Origin: Citrobacter sp. R56
GTDB lineage: Bacteria; Pseudomonadota; Gammaproteobacteria; Enterobacterales; Enterobacteriaceae
Direction of reading: 5' to 3'
Assembly (NCBI RefSeq): GCF_016811995.1
Contig: NZ_CP069159.1
Span: 1,302,001 to 1,366,000 of the forward strand
Length of the DNA stretch: 64,000 bases
In this document: piece after piece, positions 1-14,949 of the stretch
How the letters are laid out: each line of letters opens with the position of its first letter
Numbering within the stretch: position 1 is the stretch's first letter
Position numbers and translations under genes: made by a program
The notes under the pieces: model-generated
Told to the model about the DNA's origin: nothing
Databases searched by the model: none
What the model saw: only the letters and a program-made list of their open reading frames with translations

Positions 1-1
1 T

Positions 2-322
2 CACCCGGATGATGCGAAGGCTCGCGGTATTTCCGATGGTGATTTGGTTCGGGTATGGAACGGTCGCGGACAAGTGCTGGTGGGGGCGCGCGTCAGTGAT
101 GGAATCAAACCCGGGATTATCTGCATTCATGAAGGGGCCTGGCCGGATCTGGAGAATGGGATCTGTAAAAATGGCGGCGCTAACGTACTGACTGCGGATA
201 TTCCGACTTCCCGACTGGCGAACGGTTGCGCGGGTAATACGTCACTGGTCTACGCAGAAAAATTCACCGGCGAAGCGCCAAAACTGACCGCGTTTGACGA
301 GCCTGCGATTGTCACTTTGTAA
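2..322 (+). CDS. TorA-like molybdoenzyme, C-terminal end (partial)
   Basis: Only the last 106 codons are present; the start lies left of the window. The translation opens with [20 protein letters not shown] and ends in a segment containing [20 protein letters not shown] followed by LTAFDEPA. This is the C-terminal molybdopterin-dinucleotide-binding domain of the DMSO/TMAO reductase family, which caps the cofactor and carries no catalytic residue of its own. The ending resembles periplasmic TMAO reductases (TorA type) more than BisC or DmsA as I remember them. Such enzymes reduce TMAO or related S/N-oxides during anaerobic respiration. The family is clear; the substrate is inferred. A terminator follows within 30 bp, so this is the last gene of its transcript. 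E. coli K-12 does not have a molybdoenzyme gene next to yfgG. Confidence 0.75.
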   Translation, partial: HPDDAKARGISDGDLVRVWNGRGQVLVGARVSDGIKPGIICIHEGAWPDLENGICKNGGANVLTADIPTSRLANGCAGNTSLVYAEKFTGEAPKLTAFDEPAIVTL

Positions 323-350
323 AACGGTGCATTGTCAGTTTATCTGAACA

Positions 351-378
351 AAACGGGAGTCTGCGTACTCCCGTTTTT
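351..378 (+). terminator. Rho-independent terminator after the molybdoenzyme gene
   Basis: Perfect 10-bp inverted repeat AAACGGGAGT / ACTCCCGTTT with a 6-nt loop (CTGCGT), followed by T residues. It lies between the molybdoenzyme gene and the converging yfgG. The flanking A and T runs would let it work in both directions. Confidence 0.85.
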
Positions 379-451
379 ACTGCCCAATGCCAGGGTTGAA
401 TAAAAATATATTAAATTACAACGATGTGGGGAGTTTTTAGTCGCGAACAGA

Positions 452-643
452 TTATGACTGTGATGGCGTTTCAGTCGTCAGGGTTGATTGTTGTGATTCT
501 TTTTTATCCTGATGATGATGCCAGGCGCCAATAGAAGAGTAGACGAAACGTCCAAAAAAGAAGAGAAAACTGATAAGCAGTACGATACGGGTCATGCGAG
601 TGTTAAATCGATGTCGTTTTCGCATACTGGTTGCCTGACTCAC
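452..643 (-). CDS. yfgG: YfgG, small DUF2633 membrane protein
   Basis: This 63-residue protein matches E. coli YfgG in length and sequence. It has a basic N-terminus (SQATSMRKRHRF), one hydrophobic segment at about residues 18-34, and a polar, charged C-terminus. I chose the GTG at 643 over the upstream ATG at 745. It gives exactly the E. coli length and sits just behind an AAGGA ribosome-binding site, and the residues between the two starts are not part of the known protein. It is probably a single-pass inner-membrane protein. Its role is poorly understood. It is divergent from pdeF, as in E. coli. Confidence 0.85.
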   Translation of the reverse strand: MSQATSMRKRHRFNTRMTRIVLLISFLFFFGRFVYSSIGAWHHHQDKKESQQSTLTTETPSQS

Positions 644-996
644 AAAAGGTTCCTTAGGGTGGGCCCAACGCGTGGGCGATAATGACATTAAGGCACACTG
701 TGAGGCGATGGTCAATTCTTCATTATGTAAAAATACGTCAGTCAATTTATCTTTTAATGTTATGAGAAATAAATTTAATATTTAAATAAATAATAACTTA
801 ATGATAAAACAGCAGAAATAAAGGAATAATTAATTAGTGATAAGTGAGTTATTTGACATAAGTCAAATGTTACGCGCTGACGATAACTAAAATCTATGCT
901 CCACAATTGTGATGAGTTTTTCATCATTGTTCTGACGTCAGGTGGGATGCCTGTCTGAATAAAGCCTTCAGGAAACGGAGGTTCTGCTGAGCATCT
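644..996. other. AT-rich divergent intergenic region yfgG/pdeF
   Basis: This 353-bp region has no credible gene. The part from about 745 to 845 is very AT-rich and low in complexity, the kind of DNA that H-NS often binds (inference). It holds the FNR-type palindrome and a -10 box for pdeF (listed separately), and yfgG's promoter must also be here. The yfgH and yfgI genes that sit near yfgG in E. coli K-12 are not in this gap. Confidence 0.6.
852..893 (+). promoter_or_regulatory. FNR-type promoter for pdeF
   Basis: TTTGACATAAGTCAAA (852-867) is a near-palindrome that fits the FNR consensus TTGAT-N4-ATCAA with symmetric T-to-C changes (TTGAC-N4-GTCAA). A -10-like TAAAAT lies at 888-893. The implied start site near 900 puts the FNR site centre at about -40.5, a class II position. 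E. coli yfgF (pdeF) is known as an anaerobically expressed, FNR-activated gene. The promoter geometry is inferred from sequence. Confidence 0.65.
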
Positions 997-3237
997 ATGA
1001 GCCTTAAGAAATTATATATTCGTATCAGAGATAAATGGTGGGCACTGCCTCTTGTCTTGCCCTCTTTGTTATTACCCATATTGAGCAATACCAATACCTT
1101 TGCAAGTACTGCAACAGGTAATGTCGTGCTGTTTTATCTGCCTTTGGCATTAATGTTAAGCCTGATGCTATTTTTCGGCTGGGCGGCGTTACCCGGAATT
1201 GCAATTGCCATCTTCTGGTATAAATTTTCGCAGGTAGGATGGTATGAGACGCTGCCCATTATCATTCACTTTGTGGTAACGGTAGTGCTCAGTTGGGGAG
1301 GGTATCATGTGTTCGCCCCGCGGCGTGGGCATGTCTATCATGGCGATGTGCGATTAGTCTTTCAGCGAATGTTCTGGCAGGTAGTTTTCCCGGCATCGCT
1401 GTTTTTAGTCATATTTCAATTTGCCGCCTTTGTAGGAATGTATGATAGCAAACCCCATCTGATGGGAGTCATGCCTTTCAATATTAACGCATTGATTGAT
1501 TATCAGGCGCTACTGGTCGGAAATCTTGTCGGGGTTCCTCTGTGCTATTTGATCATTCGCATTATTCGAAATCCTTGTTATTTATATGGTTATTTTTCGC
1601 AGCTTAAACTACAAATTGATGCAAAAGTAACGAAAAAAGAAATAGCTATCTGGCTGATAGTATTGGGTATGCTGATGGTTTTGTTATGCATGCCTTTAAA
1701 TGAAGATAGCTCAATACTTAGCACAAACTATACGTTGTCACTCCTGCTACCCGTTATGTTATGGGGGGCAATGCGCTACGGTTATAAATTTATTTCGCCG
1801 TTATGGGCGATAATACTCATAGTATCGATAAATTATTATCACCGTTATATGCCGTTGTATTCCGGATACGATACCCAACTGGCTATTACCTCTTCGAGCT
1901 ATCTGGTTTTTTCATTTATTGTGAATTATATGGCGATACTGGCGACGCGCCAGAGGATTGTCAGTAGCCGCGCTCGCCGTCTCGCTTACCTTGATCCTGT
2001 TGTGCATCTTCCCAATTTACGCGCTCTGAATCGGGCTCTCAAAAGCGCACCCTGGTCTGCCCTCTGTTATTTGCGTGTGCCAGGAATGGAATTACTCATT
2101 AAAAATTATGGGATTATGTTGCGCATTCAATACAAGCAACAACTATCTCACTGGATCTCCCCCTTGTTGGCGCAAGATGAGGATGTGTTTCAGTTGTCCG
2201 GCAACGATTTGGTGCTGCGTCTGAATACCGAATCCCACCAGCAGCGGATAGAAGCACTGGATAACCATATAAAGCAATTTCGCTTTGCATGGGATGGAAT
2301 GCCAATGCAGCCGCAGATTGGGGTTAGTTACTGCTATGTTCGTTCGCCGGTAAGCCATATCTACTTATTATTGGGGGAATTAAGTACAGTTGCCGAACTT
2401 TCGATTGCGACAAACACGCCAGAGAATCTACAACGTCGCGGTGCCATGAATTTGCAGCGCGGACTGAAAGACAAAGTGGCGATGATGAATCTTCTGCAAC
2501 GGGCGCTGGAGTACGATCGCTTTTGTCTGATGGCTCAACCTATTCAAGGCGTTCGCGGCGATGTCTATCATGAAATTCTGCTGCGGCTTAAAGACCAGAA
2601 CGGCGGGATGATTAATCCCGACATTTTTCTGCCTGTCGCCCATGAATTTGGTTTGTCTTCCAGTATCGATCTCTGGGTTATCGAACATACATTGCAGTTT
2701 ATGGCGGTGAATCGGCAAAAAATGCCTGCCCGGCGTTTTGCCATCAATCTGTCGCCGACATCAGTGTGTCGTGCCCGTTTCCCCATTGAGGTGAGTAAGC
2801 TGCTGACTCATTATCAGGTTGAAGCCTGGCAGCTGATATTTGAGGTTACGGAGAGTAACGCACTTGCCGATGCCGAGCATGCGCAAACGACTCTGTTGCA
2901 ATTACAGCAACTGGGCTGTCAGATTGCTATTGATGATTTTGGTACCGGGTATGCCAGCTATGCGCGTCTGAAAAACGTGAACGCAAATATTCTCAAAATT
3001 GACGGCAGTTTTATTCGCAATATCGTCTCGAACAGCCTCGATTATCAGATTGTGGCTTCCATTTGCCATCTGGCGCGCATGAAAAAGATGTTGGTGGTGG
3101 CTGAGCACGTGGAAAGTGAAGAGATACGCAACGCGGTGATCTCGCTGGGTATCGATTACCTGCAGGGTTATCTGATCGGGGAGCCGCAGCGACTGGAAGA
3201 TACCCTGGAGAAACAAGCGCCGGAGTCCGGCGCCTGA
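997..3237 (+). CDS. pdeF: PdeF (YfgF), membrane c-di-GMP phosphodiesterase
   Basis: A 746-residue protein (E. coli YfgF is 747). Residues 1 to about 320 are a hydrophobic MASE1-type sensor with many membrane segments. At about 330-480 there is a degenerate GGDEF domain: SGNDL near residue 400 replaces the catalytic signature, so it should not make c-di-GMP. The EAL phosphodiesterase domain fills about 490-735, with EILLR near 524 in place of the strict ExLxR and an intact DDFGTGYAS near 646. The E. coli enzyme hydrolyses c-di-GMP to pGpG and acts anaerobically in cell-surface remodelling and oxidative stress. The ATG at 997 is the only start that gives the family length. The FNR box upstream fits the anaerobic role. 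pdeF converges on ppx with a 7-bp gap. Confidence 0.93.
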   Translation: MSLKKLYIRIRDKWWALPLVLPSLLLPILSNTNTFASTATGNVVLFYLPLALMLSLMLFFGWAALPGIAIAIFWYKFSQVGWYETLPIIIHFVVTVVLSWGGYHVFAPRRGHVYHGDVRLVFQRMFWQVVFPASLFLVIFQFAAFVGMYDSKPHLMGVMPFNINALIDYQALLVGNLVGVPLCYLIIRIIRNPCYLYGYFSQLKLQIDAKVTKKEIAIWLIVLGMLMVLLCMPLNEDSSILSTNYTLSLLLPVMLWGAMRYGYKFISPLWAIILIVSINYYHRYMPLYSGYDTQLAITSSSYLVFSFIVNYMAILATRQRIVSSRARRLAYLDPVVHLPNLRALNRALKSAPWSALCYLRVPGMELLIKNYGIMLRIQYKQQLSHWISPLLAQDEDVFQLSGNDLVLRLNTESHQQRIEALDNHIKQFRFAWDGMPMQPQIGVSYCYVRSPVSHIYLLLGELSTVAELSIATNTPENLQRRGAMNLQRGLKDKVAMMNLLQRALEYDRFCLMAQPIQGVRGDVYHEILLRLKDQNGGMINPDIFLPVAHEFGLSSSIDLWVIEHTLQFMAVNRQKMPARRFAINLSPTSVCRARFPIEVSKLLTHYQVEAWQLIFEVTESNALADAEHAQTTLLQLQQLGCQIAIDDFGTGYASYARLKNVNANILKIDGSFIRNIVSNSLDYQIVASICHLARMKKMLVVAEHVESEEIRNAVISLGIDYLQGYLIGEPQRLEDTLEKQAPESGA

Positions 3238-3244
3238 ATGAGGA

Positions 3245-6860
<3,616 letters not shown>

Positions 6861-7032
6861 TACAACTTTTACTCCGTTTCAATCACGGGACACTGCCGGG
6901 TTATTATGGCGAGCATTAGTGTCAGATGTCCAACTGCGCCAGAAGAGTATGACAATAAACCGTCTGTGGCATGTGAGCAACTGACGCATTTTTGCGAAAA
7001 GGATGGGGAGACGAACAAGAGATAATGGAGCC

Positions 7033-7062
7033 GTTCCCCGTCAGTGGTTACTAACGGGGAAC
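7033..7062 (-). terminator. Stem-loop after purMN
   Basis: Perfect 9-bp inverted repeat GTTCCCCGT / ACGGGGAAC with a 12-nt loop, starting 10 nt beyond the purN stop codon. There is no clear U-run on the minus strand, so it may be a weak terminator or a 3'-end stabilising hairpin. Confidence 0.5.
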
Positions 7063-7071
7063 AGAGAGACG

Positions 7072-7709
7072 TTACTCGTCTGATGCGTATCCCTGAGGAG
7101 AGAGTTTGATGCCGTCAAGCCATGCTGCGTTTTCGCGCATTTCAAGACGCCCATCGACAAACCAGCTAACCACTAACGGGTAAATTGCATGCTCCTGCAC
7201 CTGAACGCGTGCGGTGATGTCATCTTCGCTATCGCCTTCAAAAACCGGAATTTTAGCCTGGAGAATGACCGGGCCGCCATCCAGTTCATCAGTAACAAAA
7301 TGCACAGAAGTGCCGTGCTCTTCGTCGCCGTTTTCCAGCGCCTGACGATGCGTATGCAGGCCAGGGTACTTTGGCAACAGGGACGGGTGAATATTGAGCA
7401 AACGCCCTTCGTAGTGCGTGACAAACGCCGGACTGAGGATTCGCATATAGCCTGCCAGTACCACCACATCGGGGGCATAAGCATCAATTTCCCGCATCAG
7501 TTCGCGATCGAACGCTTCACGGTTGGCAAATTGACTGGCGGTCAGCGCATGCGCTGGAATGCCTGCTTCCCGGGCACGTTCAAGGCCGAACGCGTCGGCC
7601 TTGTTACTGAATACTGCCCTGAGGGTGCCTTTAATTTTCTGCTCTTTGCAGGCGTCGATAATTGCCTGCAAATTGCTTCCGTTACCGGAAATAAGCACCA
7701 CAATATTCA

Positions 7710-7710
<1 letters not shown>
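7072..7710 (-). CDS. purN: Phosphoribosylglycinamide formyltransferase PurN
   Basis: A 212-residue GAR transformylase. It moves the formyl group of 10-formyl-THF to GAR, the third step of purine synthesis. Seen are ISGNGSNLQAII (phosphate-binding loop near the N-terminus), the catalytic Asn-His pair in RLLNIHPSLLPKYPGLH at about residues 106-108, and the catalytic Asp in the DELDGGP stretch at about 144. Two ATGs lie side by side (7713 and 7710). I chose 7710: it gives the E. coli start MNIVVLISG and overlaps the purM stop as TGATG, which suggests translational coupling. Confidence 0.96.
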
Positions 7711-10464
<2,754 letters not shown>

Positions 10465-10475
10465 TCCGTGCAGAT

Positions 10476-10508
10476 AGCGGTCAGCATGGGTTGGCCGCTC
10501 TCCCTTTT
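10476..10508 (+). terminator. Weak stem-loop after the bgl gene
   Basis: AGCGGTCA / TGGCCGCT form an 8-bp stem with one G-U pair and an 8-nt loop, followed by CTCCCTTTT. The T-tract is interrupted, so termination may be partial. Confidence 0.45.
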
Positions 10509-10579
10509 CGTTTTCATGCCCAGCGCTGAGATATTCGTCTGTCGAATATTTGCTCTATTCGCACTAACCCCTCCTATGC

Positions 10580-10593
10580 TTGATCAACATCAA
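10580..10593. promoter_or_regulatory. Consensus FNR box upstream of upp
   Basis: TTGATCAACATCAA fits TTGAT-N4-ATCAA at every fixed position. It lies 11 bp upstream of the -35 element of the predicted upp promoter, with its centre at about -52 from the expected start site. That is not a standard class II activating position. I do not recall upp being an FNR target, so a functional site is inference. Confidence 0.55.
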
Positions 10594-10604
10594 GTAAATA
10601 AATG

Positions 10605-10632
10605 TTGCCCACTAAAAGAATGGCGGTATAAT
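10605..10632 (+). promoter_or_regulatory. Sigma-70 promoter of upp-uraA
   Basis: TTGCCC (10605-10610), a 16-bp spacer, and a perfect TATAAT (10627-10632). Transcription should start near 10639, giving a leader of about 38 nt before the upp ATG with its AAGGAGA ribosome-binding site. Confidence 0.75.
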
Positions 10633-10676
10633 CCGTCGATTTTTTTTGTGGCTGCCCTATTCAAAGGAGAAAGAGA

Positions 10677-11303
10677 ATGAAGATTGTGGAAGTGAAACAC
10701 CCACTCGTCAAACACAAGCTGGGCCTGATGCGCGAGCATGACATCAGCACTAAACGCTTCCGTGAACTCGCCTCCGAAGTTGGCAGCCTGCTGACTTATG
10801 AAGCCACTGCGGGTCTGGAAACAGAAAAAGTGACTATCGAAGGCTGGAACGGCCCGGTAGAAATAGACCAGATCAAAGGCAAGAAAATTACCGTTGTGCC
10901 GATCCTGCGCGCAGGTCTGGGCATGATGGACGGCGTACTGGAAAACGTCCCGAGCGCGCGTATCAGCGTTGTGGGCATGTACCGTGACGAAGAGACGCTG
11001 GAGCCGGTACCGTACTTCCAGAAACTGGTTTCTAACATCGATGAGCGTATGGCGCTGATCGTTGACCCGATGCTGGCAACTGGCGGTTCCGTTATCGCCA
11101 CCATCGACCTGCTGAAGAAAGCAGGCTGCTCCAGCATCAAGGTGCTGGTACTGGTTGCGGCGCCGGAAGGTATCGCGGCGCTGGAAAAAGCGCACCCGGA
11201 CATCGAGCTGTACACGGCGTCGATTGACCAGGGACTCAACGAGCACGGATACATTATTCCGGGCCTCGGCGATGCCGGCGATAAGATCTTTGGTACGAAG
11301 TAA
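10677..11303 (+). CDS. upp: Uracil phosphoribosyltransferase Upp
   Basis: A 208-residue protein, identical in length to E. coli Upp. It salvages uracil by joining it to PRPP to make UMP. The PRPP-binding loop is in [20 protein letters not shown] at about residues 127-146. The uracil-binding C-terminal region contains [20 protein letters not shown]. It is transcribed from a strong promoter and followed by a hairpin and then uraA, so uptake and salvage are linked. The N-terminus [19 protein letters not shown] is conserved, which fixes the start. Confidence 0.97.
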   Translation: MKIVEVKHPLVKHKLGLMREHDISTKRFRELASEVGSLLTYEATAGLETEKVTIEGWNGPVEIDQIKGKKITVVPILRAGLGMMDGVLENVPSARISVVGMYRDEETLEPVPYFQKLVSNIDERMALIVDPMLATGGSVIATIDLLKKAGCSSIKVLVLVAAPEGIAALEKAHPDIELYTASIDQGLNEHGYIIPGLGDAGDKIFGTK

Positions 11304-11319
11304 ACGAAAAAATAAAAAG

Positions 11320-11347
11320 AGCCGACTTTTAGAGTCGGCTTTTTTTT
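11320..11347 (+). terminator. Terminator between upp and uraA
   Basis: An 8-bp stem AGCCGACT / AGTCGGCT with a 5-nt loop and a long T-run. It lies between two genes that form one operon in E. coli, so read-through of this hairpin probably sets uraA expression below upp. Confidence 0.85.
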
Positions 11348-11389
11348 GAATAAAACATCAATAACATACAACACTCAGAGGAAAACACT

Positions 11390-12679
11390 ATGACGCGCCG
11401 TGCTATCGGGGTGAGTGAAAGACCGCCGCTTTTACAGACTATCCCGCTTAGTTTGCAGCATTTGTTTGCCATGTTTGGCGCAACCGTGCTGGTGCCAGTC
11501 CTGTTTCATATCAACCCGGCCACTGTCCTGCTGTTTAACGGCATTGGCACCTTGCTGTACCTCTTTATTTGTAAAGGTAAAATTCCTGCCTATTTAGGTT
11601 CAAGCTTTGCCTTTATCTCTCCGGTTCTGCTGTTGCTGCCTCTGGGATATGAAGTCGCGTTAGGCGGCTTTATTATGTGCGGCGTCCTGTTCTGCCTGGT
11701 ATCAGTGATTGTGAAGAAAGCGGGGACCGGCTGGCTGGATGTGATGTTCCCGCCTGCGGCGATGGGCGCAATCGTTGCCGTCATCGGTCTGGAGCTGGCG
11801 GGTGTTGCTGCAGGGATGGCGGGATTACTGCCTGCCGAAGGCCAAACGCCGGACTCGAAGACCATCATCATTTCTATGGTCACCCTGGCGGTAACGGTGT
11901 TCGGCTCCGTGCTGTTCCGTGGCTTTATGGCGATCATCCCGATTCTGATCGGTGTGCTGGCGGGCTATGCGCTGTCGTTTGTGATGGGCGTTGTGGATAC
12001 CACGCCGATTGCACAGGCACACTGGTTTGCGCTGCCGACCTTTTATACTCCGCGTTTTGAGTGGTTCGCCATTCTGACGATTCTGCCTGCGGCGCTGGTG
12101 GTTATTGCGGAACACGTCGGTCACCTGGTGGTCACGGCGAATATCGTGAAGAAAGATCTGATCCGCGATCCGGGTTTGCACCGCTCGATGTTTGCTAACG
12201 GCCTGTCGACCGTCATCTCCGGGTTCTTCGGCTCCACGCCAAACACCACTTACGGTGAGAACATCGGCGTGATGGCGATTACGCGCGTGTACAGTACCTG
12301 GGTTATCGGTGGCGCAGCCATTATTGCGATTCTGCTTTCCTGCGTAGGTAAACTGGCCGCCGCCATTCAGATTATCCCACTGCCGGTGATGGGCGGCGTG
12401 TCGCTGCTGCTGTACGGGGTGATCGGCGCATCGGGTATCCGCGTATTGATCGAATCAAAAGTGGATTACAACAAAGCGCAAAACCTGATCCTGACCTCGG
12501 TCATTCTGATCATCGGTGTCAGCGGCGCGAAGGTGCACATTGGCGCGGCAGAACTGAAAGGTATGGCGCTGGCGACCATTGTTGGGATTGGCCTGAGCCT
12601 GATTTTCAAAGTGATCTCGCTGTTACGTCCGGAAGAAGTCGTATTGGATGCGCAGGACGCGGATCGTCCTCAGCACTAA
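11390..12679 (+). CDS. uraA: Uracil:H+ symporter UraA
   Basis: A 429-residue inner-membrane transporter of the NAT/NCS2 family, the E. coli length. It imports uracil with a proton. Most of the chain is hydrophobic, in the 14-segment pattern of the family. The conserved glutamates lie in VIAEHVGHLVVTANIVKKD (about residue 241) and TPNTTYGENIGVMAITRVYS (about 290). The ATG at 11390 has a GAGG ribosome-binding site. It is the second gene after upp, whose product uses the imported uracil. A strong hairpin follows the stop. Confidence 0.97.
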   Translation: MTRRAIGVSERPPLLQTIPLSLQHLFAMFGATVLVPVLFHINPATVLLFNGIGTLLYLFICKGKIPAYLGSSFAFISPVLLLLPLGYEVALGGFIMCGVLFCLVSVIVKKAGTGWLDVMFPPAAMGAIVAVIGLELAGVAAGMAGLLPAEGQTPDSKTIIISMVTLAVTVFGSVLFRGFMAIIPILIGVLAGYALSFVMGVVDTTPIAQAHWFALPTFYTPRFEWFAILTILPAALVVIAEHVGHLVVTANIVKKDLIRDPGLHRSMFANGLSTVISGFFGSTPNTTYGENIGVMAITRVYSTWVIGGAAIIAILLSCVGKLAAAIQIIPLPVMGGVSLLLYGVIGASGIRVLIESKVDYNKAQNLILTSVILIIGVSGAKVHIGAAELKGMALATIVGIGLSLIFKVISLLRPEEVVLDAQDADRPQH

Positions 12680-12686
12680 CTCTCTG

Positions 12687-12712
12687 ACCGGGCAGCGACG
12701 CTGCCCGGTTCT
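12687..12712 (+). terminator. Terminator after uraA
   Basis: A 10-bp perfect GC-rich stem ACCGGGCAGC / GCTGCCCGGT with a 3-nt loop (GAC), followed by a short TCT tract. The hairpin is very stable even though the U-run is poor. Confidence 0.7.
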
Positions 12713-12774
12713 ATCGCGACGGAATTCTGTGGTAAACTCACTGCGATTTTGTGAAATCCTGGGTTGAGGTATCT

Positions 12775-13476
12775 CTGAACACACCGGCACAGCTCTCTCT
12801 GCCACTTTATCTTCCTGACGATGAAACGTTTGCAAGTTTCTGGCCGGGGGATAACGCCTCTTTACTGGCCGCGCTGCAAAACGTGCTACGTCAGGAACAT
12901 AGCGGATATATTTATCTCTGGTCGCGCGAAGGTGCGGGCAGAAGCCATCTGCTGCATGCCGCGTGCGCCGAGTTGTCGCAGCGTGGCGATGCGGTCGGTT
13001 ATGTCCCGCTGGATAAACGTACCTGGTTTGTGCCGGAAGTGCTCGACGGAATGGAACATTTGTCGCTGGTATGCATTGATAATATTGAATGCGTAGCGGG
13101 GGACGAATTGTGGGAGATGGCGATCTTTGATCTCTACAACCGTATCCTGGAGTCGGGGAAAACCCGCTTACTGATCACCGGCGATCGCCCTCCGCGTCAG
13201 TTAAACCTCGGGCTGCCCGATCTGGCCTCTCGCCTGGACTGGGGGCAAATCTATAAACTTCAGCCGCTCTCAGATGAAGATAAACTTCAGGCTTTACAGC
13301 TGCGGGCAAGATTGCGTGGTTTCGAACTGCCGGAAGATGTGGGGCGTTTCCTGCTGAAACGACTGGACCGAGAAATGCGTACGCTCTTTGATACGCTGGA
13401 TCAGCTCGATCATGCCTCCATTACCGCACAACGTAAGCTGACGATCCCCTTCGTCAAAGAGATCCTCACGTTGTAA
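12775..13476 (+). CDS. hda: Hda, regulatory inactivator of DnaA (CTG start)
   Basis: A 233-residue AAA+ protein. With the DNA-loaded beta clamp it triggers ATP hydrolysis on DnaA after initiation (RIDA). The clamp-binding motif AQLSLPL is at the extreme N-terminus. Next come a P-loop-like [11 protein letters not shown] at about residue 50, a Walker-B-like VCIDNIE, and an arginine-rich sensor region. I chose the CTG at 12775: it gives the E. coli length, follows a GAGG ribosome-binding site, and starts just before the clamp motif. E. coli hda is also reported to start at CUG. The GTG at 12751 would add eight residues (KSWVEVSL) that are unlike the known N-terminus and would put the GAGG site inside the reading frame. 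Confidence 0.92.
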   Translation: MNTPAQLSLPLYLPDDETFASFWPGDNASLLAALQNVLRQEHSGYIYLWSREGAGRSHLLHAACAELSQRGDAVGYVPLDKRTWFVPEVLDGMEHLSLVCIDNIECVAGDELWEMAIFDLYNRILESGKTRLLITGDRPPRQLNLGLPDLASRLDWGQIYKLQPLSDEDKLQALQLRARLRGFELPEDVGRFLLKRLDREMRTLFDTLDQLDHASITAQRKLTIPFVKEILTL

Positions 13477-13480
13477 TCTT

Positions 13481-13509
13481 GCCGGGCGGAGGTTTCGCCT
13501 TACCCGGCT
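13481..13509. repeat. REP (palindromic unit) after hda
   Basis: GCCGGGCGGAGG then TTTCGCC then TTACCCGGC: an imperfect palindrome of the enterobacterial REP/PU type. It lies between the converging hda and M17 peptidase genes, a usual REP location, and marks the left edge of the accessory island. Confidence 0.7.
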
Positions 13510-13518
13510 ACACACAGC

Positions 13519-14949
13519 TCACGCCTGACGCATATCCTCCAGGAGATGCTCTACCAGCAGGGGAATCGGCCTGCCTGAGGCAACACTCTTCCCGTTTTCC
13601 CGCCATAGCGCCGTACCGCTAATATCCAGATGCGCCCAGGGAATTGTCGGCGGGCAAAAGTGGTGTAGCAACCAGGCGGCGGAAGCGCTGATCGCCGCGT
13701 TATTGCCGGGCGTATTGCACAGATCGGCAATGGCGCTTTCGGTCTGTTTTTTCAACCGCGCATCAAGCGGTAGCGACCAGACTTCATCTCCGCACTGTTT
13801 TCCGGCTACGTTTAGCGCCTGACGCAAAGGTTCATCCTGAGTCATGAGTCCGTTCAGTTCATAGCCCAGCGCTTTCACTACCGCACCGGTTAAGGTTGCC
13901 ATATCAATAAGATACCTGGCCTGTGGATGTCGCTGGCTGGCCCAGGCAATCGCGTCTGCCAGCACCAGTCTTCCTTCTGCATCCGTATTATTGATTTCCA
14001 CCGTCAGACCGTTGCAGGCGCGCGCCACGCTACCCGGCTGCATGGCGTCAGGGCCGATGGCGTTTTCAGCCAGCGCCAGCACGCCCATAATGCGAACCGG
14101 TAAATGTAACTCTGCAACCGTCAGCAGCAATCCCAGCACATTGGCTGCGCCGCACATGTCGTACTTCATGGTGTACATACCCGCGCCTTCTTTCAGCCAC
14201 AGGCCGCCGGTATCAAACGTAATACCTTTTCCCACATAGCAGCGTACCGGACCCTCGGCGATGCCATCGTAGTGAATGGCAAGCAAATGCGGCGGACAGG
14301 TTGCCCCTTTACCGACGGCATGAAGCAGACCCAATTGCTGTTCAATAATCTGTTTTTCATCAAGTGCTTCGCAGCGAAGGGCAGGGTAGTCGGAGCACAG
14401 CCTTTGTGCTTCTGTCACCACAAACTGCGGCGTACAGCGGTCTGACGGAATATCGGCCAGGCGGCGAGCGGCAAGCATGCCATTGGCAATCGCCTGCTGT
14501 TGGCGAAATAGCGCCTCTAATCTTTTTTGCTGCGCGGGCAGACAGAGTGCATCTATATGGCAAACTCGCACTGACGCATGGTCTGCCTTTTTGAGCTGTA
14601 AATCGCTGAGCCGGTGCGCCTGATTGAACAAAAAACGCAATAACTGCATCAGGACGGTGTCATTGATGTCCGTCACATCAATGACCACACGGGAACTGAC
14701 AGGCTCTGCCAGCACCGGACGCAACGCGCCCAGCAAACTTTCGGTCAGCGGATCGTGCCAGAAGGCTTCGGGGAGTAACGTAATACGTGCAAACGGCGCG
14801 CAACCGAAACACGTATCGGCTGTTTTATCCTGCTGGCGCATCTCGTTGATGAGCGGGGTATCGGGTAGCAGCGGGCAGGATGCGCGTGCAATAAGATGGC
14901 TTTCCGGTTGCGTCTCTGTGAGTGAATGAATTAGCTGCCAGGTAATCAT
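13519..14949 (-). CDS. M17 leucyl-aminopeptidase-family protein
   Basis: A 476-residue cytosolic metallopeptidase of the M17 (PepA/PepB) family, which removes N-terminal residues from short peptides using two metal ions. Every active-site residue can be placed: K241 and D246 in VGKGITFDTGG, K253 in WLKEGAGM, D264 in KYDMCGAA, and D323, E325 and R327 in NNTDAEGRL. It should be active. I start it at the ATG at 14949, which overlaps the previous gene's TAA as TAATG with a GAGGAGGAA ribosome-binding site directly upstream, so translation is coupled. The 17 extra codons upstream lie inside the previous gene. It is not the E. coli PepA or PepB orthologue by position. Third gene of the island operon; substrate unknown. 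Confidence 0.88.
   Translation of the reverse strand: MITWQLIHSLTETQPESHLIARASCPLLPDTPLINEMRQQDKTADTCFGCAPFARITLLPEAFWHDPLTESLLGALRPVLAEPVSSRVVIDVTDINDTVLMQLLRFLFNQAHRLSDLQLKKADHASVRVCHIDALCLPAQQKRLEALFRQQQAIANGMLAARRLADIPSDRCTPQFVVTEAQRLCSDYPALRCEALDEKQIIEQQLGLLHAVGKGATCPPHLLAIHYDGIAEGPVRCYVGKGITFDTGGLWLKEGAGMYTMKYDMCGAANVLGLLLTVAELHLPVRIMGVLALAENAIGPDAMQPGSVARACNGLTVEINNTDAEGRLVLADAIAWASQRHPQARYLIDMATLTGAVVKALGYELNGLMTQDEPLRQALNVAGKQCGDEVWSLPLDARLKKQTESAIADLCNTPGNNAAISASAAWLLHHFCPPTIPWAHLDISGTALWRENGKSVASGRPIPLLVEHLLEDMRQA

Noticed and set aside
6939-6955. Possible PhoB box upstream of ppk (half-site TTGTCAT on the minus strand)
   Set aside because: Only one half resembles the pho box; the second repeat is poor, so I do not call it.
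10468-10680. A 70-codon open frame between the bgl gene and upp
   Set aside because: It covers the bgl terminator, FNR box and upp promoter, lacks a good ribosome-binding site and shows no known family.
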